DNA from: Ignavibacteriales bacterium
GTDB taxonomy: Bacteria; Bacteroidota; Ignavibacteria; Ignavibacteriales; Melioribacteraceae
Direction of reading: 5' to 3'
Length of the DNA stretch: 9,603 nt
NCBI GenBank assembly: GCA_020059785.1
Contig: JAGVBL010000162.1
Coordinates: forward strand, 1-9,603
Part shown: in pieces, positions 6,143-9,603 of the stretch
Layout of the letters: every line of letters begins with the position of its first letter
Numbering within the stretch: the stretch's first letter is position 1
The notes under the pieces: model-generated
Database searches by the model: none
What the model was told of the DNA's origin: nothing
Seen by the model: only the letters and a program-made list of their open reading frames with translations
Program-made: the position numbers and the translations under genes

Positions 6143-8029
6143 ATGCTGCAAAGTTTTTATGGAAAGTCCACTTCTTTTGTACTACTCTTAATTTTTATCT
6201 GTCCTTTCAATAAAAGTAATTGTCAGGTACAACCACAGCAATTAGAAAACTTGAAAGCATTCACAAAGCTTTACGGTTATATTAGATTCTTTCACCCCTC
6301 TGATGAAGCTTCCAAAATTGACTGGAATAAATTTGCAGTCTATGGTGTTGAAAAAGTTAAGAATGCAAAAGACTATGAAGAACTGAAAGAAATTTTAAAA
6401 GAATTATTCTTTCCAATAGCACCTACTATTCAAATCTATTTATCAAATGAAAAACCAAAAGATATATCAGGAATATTTCCTAGAGATACAGCGGGATTAA
6501 AGATAGTAGCCTGGCAGCATCTGGGTGTTGGACTTTCTGGAAAATCTAATATTTACAAAAGTATTCGTGACTATTCAGATTCCGAGTTAATGGATGAAAA
6601 TCAACTGAAATATTCTTATTTCCCAACAAGCAGATTAGATCAAACAATAATTCAAAGAAAAAAATTATTTAAAAAATATCCTGAAAAAGAGAATTTATTT
6701 AAAGAAGAGCTACTAAGGAACTTATTTTGTAGTGTCCCTCTGACATTATATCATGATGGCGCTACAACTGTTGGAACAAATAATAGTTACCGATTTCAGC
6801 CGCTATTTGATTCCGTAAATGTAATAGAAATTAAAAGTAAGACAGTAAACGATCAATTTGTTCAATTAGCAAATGTTGTTATTACTTGGAATGTGTTGCA
6901 ACATTTCTATCCTTACTTTGATGTTGTTAATATAGAATGGGGAAAAGTTCTAATTGAATCATTGTCAAATGCACTTAATAATAAAACATCAAACCAGTTT
7001 TATGATACCCTAAGAAAAATGGTTGCAAAATTGCAGGATGGGCATAGTTTTGTTACTTGGGAATTTAAAGGCCCAAATGGTGGTTTACCAATAAGAGTCG
7101 ATTATATTGAAAATCAAGTTGTTATCACCTCAACGGAAGATTCGTATTTTAAGAAGGGAGATATTATAAAAAGTATTAATGGAAAGTGTGCCAAGAATCT
7201 ATTGAAAGAAATTGAAATGTTGGAACCGGGTCCGAGACAATTAAAAAGATACCTTGGACTAATTTCAATAGATTTTGGTGATCCGGGAAGCAGCGTTAGA
7301 TTAGAACTAGTTCGCGATCGGAATGTTATTGCGATTGAAAAACAAAGAGAAACAAAAGAGGAAGATTTTTTTAGGAATAGTCTTTTCGAATTCGATTATC
7401 CAGGGATAAAAAAGTTTGATGGTGGAATCTATTACGTTAACCTATTAACAATTGATGAAAATGAATTTTCAGATAGTCTAAATCAGTTAGCAACAGCAAA
7501 TGGGATAATTTTTGATTTTAGATGGACAGGAAAGCGAAAAGTAAATTACAAATCCTTTGATAGGCTAAAATTATTAGAGCATTTAATTTCTTGTGAGATC
7601 GAATCACCCAAATGGAATGTTCCAACAATTATTTATCCAAATAGGAAAAATTTTGATTTCTATCAAAGTCATTGGACACTTAAGCCTTCTTATCCCCACT
7701 TCAGTTCCCAAATTATTTTCATATGTGATCCAAATGTTATTAGTTCAATGGAAACATTCATGGCAATAGTAGAAGAACATAAACTTGGAGAAATAGTTGG
7801 TGGTGTTACTGCAGGTACTAATGGAAATACTAATGTAATTGATCTACCCGGTGGTTTTGAAGTGATGTTTACAGGTATGAAGGTACTTAAACCCGATGGC
7901 TCGCAACATCACCTTATCGGCATTCAACCGACTTACCCTGTACAACGAGCTATTAAAGCAGTTAAAGAAGGAAGGGATGAGTATCTCGAAAAAGCAATTG
8001 AAGTAATAAAAACAAAAATAAAAAAATGA
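6143..8029 (+). CDS. Secreted S41 family protease (tricorn-type) with PDZ-like domain
   Basis: I place the start at ATG 6143 (628 residues) because GGAG lies five bases upstream; an in-frame TTG at 6116 is less likely. Residue numbers below count from 6116; subtract 9. A signal peptide (to about 36, cleavage before QVQP) directs export. Residues 40-108 are a helical domain with LYGYIRFFHPSDEASKIDW. Residues 241-310 are the S41 N-terminal domain with QHFYPYFDVVNIEW and LQDGHS. A PDZ-like region spans about 325-400 (KKGDIIKSINGK), and the peptidase core runs from 433 to the end. His310 (DGH) and Ser543 (ISSMETF) fit the tricorn-type catalytic His and nucleophile. GGVTAGTNGN and the C-terminal HHLIGIQPTYPV are also typical; no Tsp-like lysine is evident. 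Substrate is unknown. The last four bases overlap an upstream alternative start of the lipoprotein gene, so the pair is an operon. Confidence 0.85.
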   Translation: MLQSFYGKSTSFVLLLIFICPFNKSNCQVQPQQLENLKAFTKLYGYIRFFHPSDEASKIDWNKFAVYGVEKVKNAKDYEELKEILKELFFPIAPTIQIYLSNEKPKDISGIFPRDTAGLKIVAWQHLGVGLSGKSNIYKSIRDYSDSELMDENQLKYSYFPTSRLDQTIIQRKKLFKKYPEKENLFKEELLRNLFCSVPLTLYHDGATTVGTNNSYRFQPLFDSVNVIEIKSKTVNDQFVQLANVVITWNVLQHFYPYFDVVNIEWGKVLIESLSNALNNKTSNQFYDTLRKMVAKLQDGHSFVTWEFKGPNGGLPIRVDYIENQVVITSTEDSYFKKGDIIKSINGKCAKNLLKEIEMLEPGPRQLKRYLGLISIDFGDPGSSVRLELVRDRNVIAIEKQRETKEEDFFRNSLFEFDYPGIKKFDGGIYYVNLLTIDENEFSDSLNQLATANGIIFDFRWTGKRKVNYKSFDRLKLLEHLISCEIESPKWNVPTIIYPNRKNFDFYQSHWTLKPSYPHFSSQIIFICDPNVISSMETFMAIVEEHKLGEIVGGVTAGTNGNTNVIDLPGGFEVMFTGMKVLKPDGSQHHLIGIQPTYPVQRAIKAVKEGRDEYLEKAIEVIKTKIKK

Positions 8030-8040
8030 TGGAGGGGAAG

Positions 8041-8577
8041 ATGAAATTCCTAAAGTATTTTATTCTGATTCTTGTTCTTTTTACCGGATGTGTTTCCACA
8101 GAAGAAATGATGAAATGGAAGTTCTCACCGGCAAAAAAGTATGCAGTAATACCTTTCGATTGTACGGATTCTAAATATGGAGAAGAGTTAGATCAAAAAG
8201 TTAAAGTGTGGCTGGAGCATTATAATTTCGAAATTATTGATGATGAAGTCTTCCAGAAAAATTTATCGGAAACCGGTTTAACAGTAGAAAAAATTTATAA
8301 AGATTACAGTAAAGTAATTGGAAAAGTAAATTGTGTTGATGCTATAATGTTGGGTAATGTTAAGATAGATAAGACAAGTTCGGTAACAGGAACAGGCGCA
8401 TCAATAGGTAGTCAATCAAAATATACCGATAGATGCGATGTTTTGGTTATAGATGTAAAAAACGGGGAAGTAATTACCAGTACTACTTATATCTCCAAAC
8501 AAGATGCAGCTTTCAGCTGGAAGGATAATATTGAGGAGGTAGCAAAGAAAATTGTGTTTCAGCTTTTACCGCATTAA
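8041..8577 (+). CDS. Small lipoprotein with CsgG/LpoB-like domain
   Basis: This 178-residue protein has a clear lipoprotein signal: a charged start, a run of hydrophobic residues, and lipobox LFTGC with the acylated Cys at residue 17. The residues after Cys (Val, Ser) do not suggest an inner-membrane retention signal. The mature part has KYAVIPFDCTDSKYGEELDQ, a strand and helix as at the start of CsgG/LpoB-like domains (usual form VAVLPF), then FEIIDDEVFQKNL and VDAIMLGNVKI, which resemble the later strands of that fold. Family membership is moderate; it may serve as an envelope accessory factor. ATGs at 8026 and 8029 are also in frame, but GGAGGGG at 8031-8037 precedes 8041 and the signal peptide starts cleanly there. 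The gene follows the S41 protease by only 11 bases, so the two are co-transcribed. Confidence 0.7.
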   Translation: MKFLKYFILILVLFTGCVSTEEMMKWKFSPAKKYAVIPFDCTDSKYGEELDQKVKVWLEHYNFEIIDDEVFQKNLSETGLTVEKIYKDYSKVIGKVNCVDAIMLGNVKIDKTSSVTGTGASIGSQSKYTDRCDVLVIDVKNGEVITSTTYISKQDAAFSWKDNIEEVAKKIVFQLLPH

Positions 8578-8625
8578 CAAGTAAAGTAGGTACAATTTGA
8601 CTGACAGTTTATGATTAATGATTAA

Positions 8626-8695
8626 GCCGCGAATTTCACTAATGGTCACGAAAGCGAATTGAATTAAATTTGTGAAAATTCGTGTAATTAGTAGC
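8626..8695. repeat. Phased CAC palindrome, same family as 3065-3237
   Basis: Arms 8630-8653 and 8668-8691 are imperfect inverted repeats that match at 18 of 24 positions without gaps. CAC triplets occur at 8638-8640 and 8647-8649 on the plus strand, and GTG at 8672-8674 and 8682-8684 mirrors them. Words such as TCACGAAAG and TTTGTGAAA are shared with the 3162-3237 palindrome. The spacer of about 14 bases is AT-rich. Confidence 0.65.
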
Positions 8696-8746
8696 AGAAA
8701 TGATATCAAAGTTCTTTGGTTTCAGAAAGAATAAAGTAAAGTTAAA

Positions 8747-8760
8747 TTCTTCCGGAAGAA
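8747..8760. promoter_or_regulatory. Perfect 14-bp dyad, operator-like
   Basis: TTCTTCCGGAAGAA is exactly its own reverse complement. A perfect dyad of this length with a purine-rich half site is the usual shape of a dimeric regulator's binding site. It lies 209 bases upstream of the TonB receptor start, rather far for a simple repressor site. No regulator gene is in the window, and a chance or structural origin is possible. Confidence 0.3.
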
Positions 8761-8787
8761 GAAAAGCGGGATAGTTTAATTAAAACA

Positions 8788-8803
8788 CCCCGCCTTAGCG
8801 GGG
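8788..8803. terminator. GC-rich stem-loop, candidate terminator
   Basis: CCCCGC (8788-8793) and GCGGGG (8798-8803) form a perfect 6-bp GC stem around a CTTA loop, in otherwise AT-rich DNA. It lies downstream of the S41-lipoprotein operon (about 210 bases after its stop). There is no T tract on the plus strand; on the minus strand TGTTTTAATT follows. It may end read-through before the receptor gene, or be a mobile palindrome. Confidence 0.45.
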
Positions 8804-8944
8804 AGATAATAGAATTATCAAGGAAATACAAATAAAAAATTAGTGATTGCCAGAGATCAATACTATGTGTTGAAAAAATATTAGCAAATTATCTTAACGA
8901 TTTTTGCTGAGTGAATATTAATTTTAGAAGCATGAGTTATTCTT

Positions 8945-8964
8945 ACTTCGTTTTACAACGAGGT
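8945..8964 (+). promoter_or_regulatory. Hairpin that buries the TonB receptor ribosome binding site
   Basis: ACTTCGTT (8945-8952) pairs with AACGAGGT (8957-8964) over 8 bp, with one G-U wobble at 8947/8962 and a TTAC loop. The right arm contains GAGG (8960-8963), the Shine-Dalgarno of the receptor, whose ATG is at 8969. Folding in the mRNA would block ribosome binding. The pairing is seen directly; a regulatory role is inference. Confidence 0.45.
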
Positions 8965-8968
8965 TTAT

Positions 8969-9603
8969 ATGGTAAATTTATTAAAGTACATACTTGTTTC
9001 AATTATTTTGTTCATCCATGCAACAAGTTCTTTTGCACAGGATAAAGGAATTCTCCGCGGATTTGTATCAGACTCACTTAACAGTCAGCCGTTACCTTAT
9101 GCTAATGTTTATATTAAAGAGCTTAATAAGGGAACTACTACCGATTTCCAGGGTTACTTTATTTTTACTTCTCTACCGCCCTTAAAACTAAATGTCTTTA
9201 TATCTTATCTTGGTTATAATACAGAACAACTTGATGTTAAAATTGAAGCCGGAAAAATTTCTGAAATAAAAGTCCAGCTCTCTCCTAAAAGTATTCAGAT
9301 AGATACGGTGGAAGCGGTCAGTAAAAGAATAATCAATGAAAATGTTTCGGATCTGGGTCTTCACAAAATTGCTATTCGGGATATTGAGTATCTTCCGAAA
9401 GGTGTGGAATTAGATCTCTTCCGTTCGTTACAAAATTTACCCGGTGTTCAATCCGGCGGGGATGTTTCATTACGGTTTTTTGTAAGGGGAAGTTCAAGTA
9501 ATGAAAATCTGGTTCTTCTTGATAATGCAACCATTTACAATCCATTCCATGCTGTAGGAATTATAAGTGCTATAGATCCGGACATAATTAACTCAATTGA
9601 GTT
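8969..9603 (+). CDS. TonB-dependent receptor, N-terminal part (runs off the window)
   Basis: About 211 residues are visible and the frame stays open to the window edge, so this is a partial gene, not a broken one. A signal peptide (1-23, SSFA before QD) directs it to the outer membrane. Residues 27-107 are a carboxypeptidase-regulatory-like beta-sandwich domain (GFVSDSLNSQPLPYANVYI, GTTTDFQGYFIF, VFISYLGYNTEQLDV). From about 130 the TonB-dependent plug begins, with LFRSLQNLPGVQ, FFVRGSSSNENLVLLDNA and TIYNPFHAVGIIS. Such proteins import bulky ligands across the outer membrane using TonB energy; the ligand here cannot be told. GAGG at 8960-8963, five bases before ATG, fixes the start, and it lies inside a hairpin. 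The substrate-specific barrel and any SusD-like partner would lie beyond 9603. Confidence 0.9.
   Translation, partial: MVNLLKYILVSIILFIHATSSFAQDKGILRGFVSDSLNSQPLPYANVYIKELNKGTTTDFQGYFIFTSLPPLKLNVFISYLGYNTEQLDVKIEAGKISEIKVQLSPKSIQIDTVEAVSKRIINENVSDLGLHKIAIRDIEYLPKGVELDLFRSLQNLPGVQSGGDVSLRFFVRGSSSNENLVLLDNATIYNPFHAVGIISAIDPDIINSIE

Larger units (their letters stand above)
8578..8968. other. 391-nt gene-free region upstream of the TonB receptor
   Basis: No credible coding frame is present on either strand. In order it holds a short tandem ATGATTA pair (8611-8624), a phased palindrome (8626-8695), a perfect 14-bp dyad (8747-8760), a GC-rich hairpin (8788-8803) followed at once by a small AT hairpin GATAAT-AGA-ATTATC (8805-8819), an AT-rich stretch likely to contain the receptor promoter (about 8820-8940), and a hairpin over the receptor ribosome binding site (8945-8964). 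No promoter box is clear enough to call. Confidence 0.6.

Noticed and set aside
8026..8040. ATG starts at 8026 and 8029 for the lipoprotein
   Set aside because: GGAGGGG at 8031-8037 lies after both and just before ATG 8041, which begins a standard lipoprotein signal peptide.
8994..9185. Short plus-strand open frame inside the receptor gene
   Set aside because: It lies in another frame of the receptor's signal peptide and regulatory-like domain, whose own frame gives recognisable family motifs.

Overview
The window looks like a chromosomal stretch from an AT-rich member of the Bacteroidota/Chlorobiota side of the FCB group, most plausibly an Ignavibacteria-type bacterium (inference). Three things suggest this. 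A TonB-dependent receptor begins with a carboxypeptidase-regulatory-like domain. Two outer-membrane or envelope proteins have signal peptides ending just before Gln. Several genes have clear Shine-Dalgarno sequences (AGAGGT, GGAGGGG, GGAG, GAGG), which would be unusual for true Bacteroidia. No tRNA, rRNA, CRISPR, transposase or phage gene is visible.

Layout. Positions 1-50 hold the end of a phased intergenic repeat. Positions 76-1917 (+) are a tight three-gene run: a four-helix DUF2231 membrane protein, a small outer-membrane beta-barrel protein and an enoyl-CoA hydratase. After a 106-nt gap, 2024-3058 (+) encodes a membrane-anchored protein resembling divergent polysaccharide deacetylases (YibQ type) whose catalytic-type residues look lost. 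A 276-nt convergent gap (3059-3334) carries three copies of a 35-nt repeat with phased CAC triplets and two weak stem-loops. On the minus strand, 5963-3335 is a two-gene M16 metalloprotease operon in which one protein has the zinc site and the other has the Arg/Tyr substrate-binding pair. A 152-nt divergent gap leads to a plus-strand pair: a secreted tricorn-type S41 protease (6143-8029) and a small CsgG/LpoB-like lipoprotein (8041-8577). A 391-nt gene-free stretch (8578-8968) holds another phased palindrome, a perfect 14-bp dyad, a GC-rich hairpin and a hairpin that buries the ribosome binding site of the next gene. That gene, a TonB-dependent receptor, runs off the right edge (8969-9603).

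How the genes fit together. Most of the content is envelope- and proteolysis-related housekeeping or accessory material. The clearest functional unit is the complementary M16 pair, expected to form one active heterodimer. The S41 protease and the lipoprotein are coupled by a shared transcript and probably both act in the envelope. I do not see a clear new multi-gene system. The most unusual signals are non-coding (the CAC-phased repeat family and the RBS-sequestering hairpin), plus an apparent domain duplication in the S41 protein and the degenerate deacetylase-like protein.
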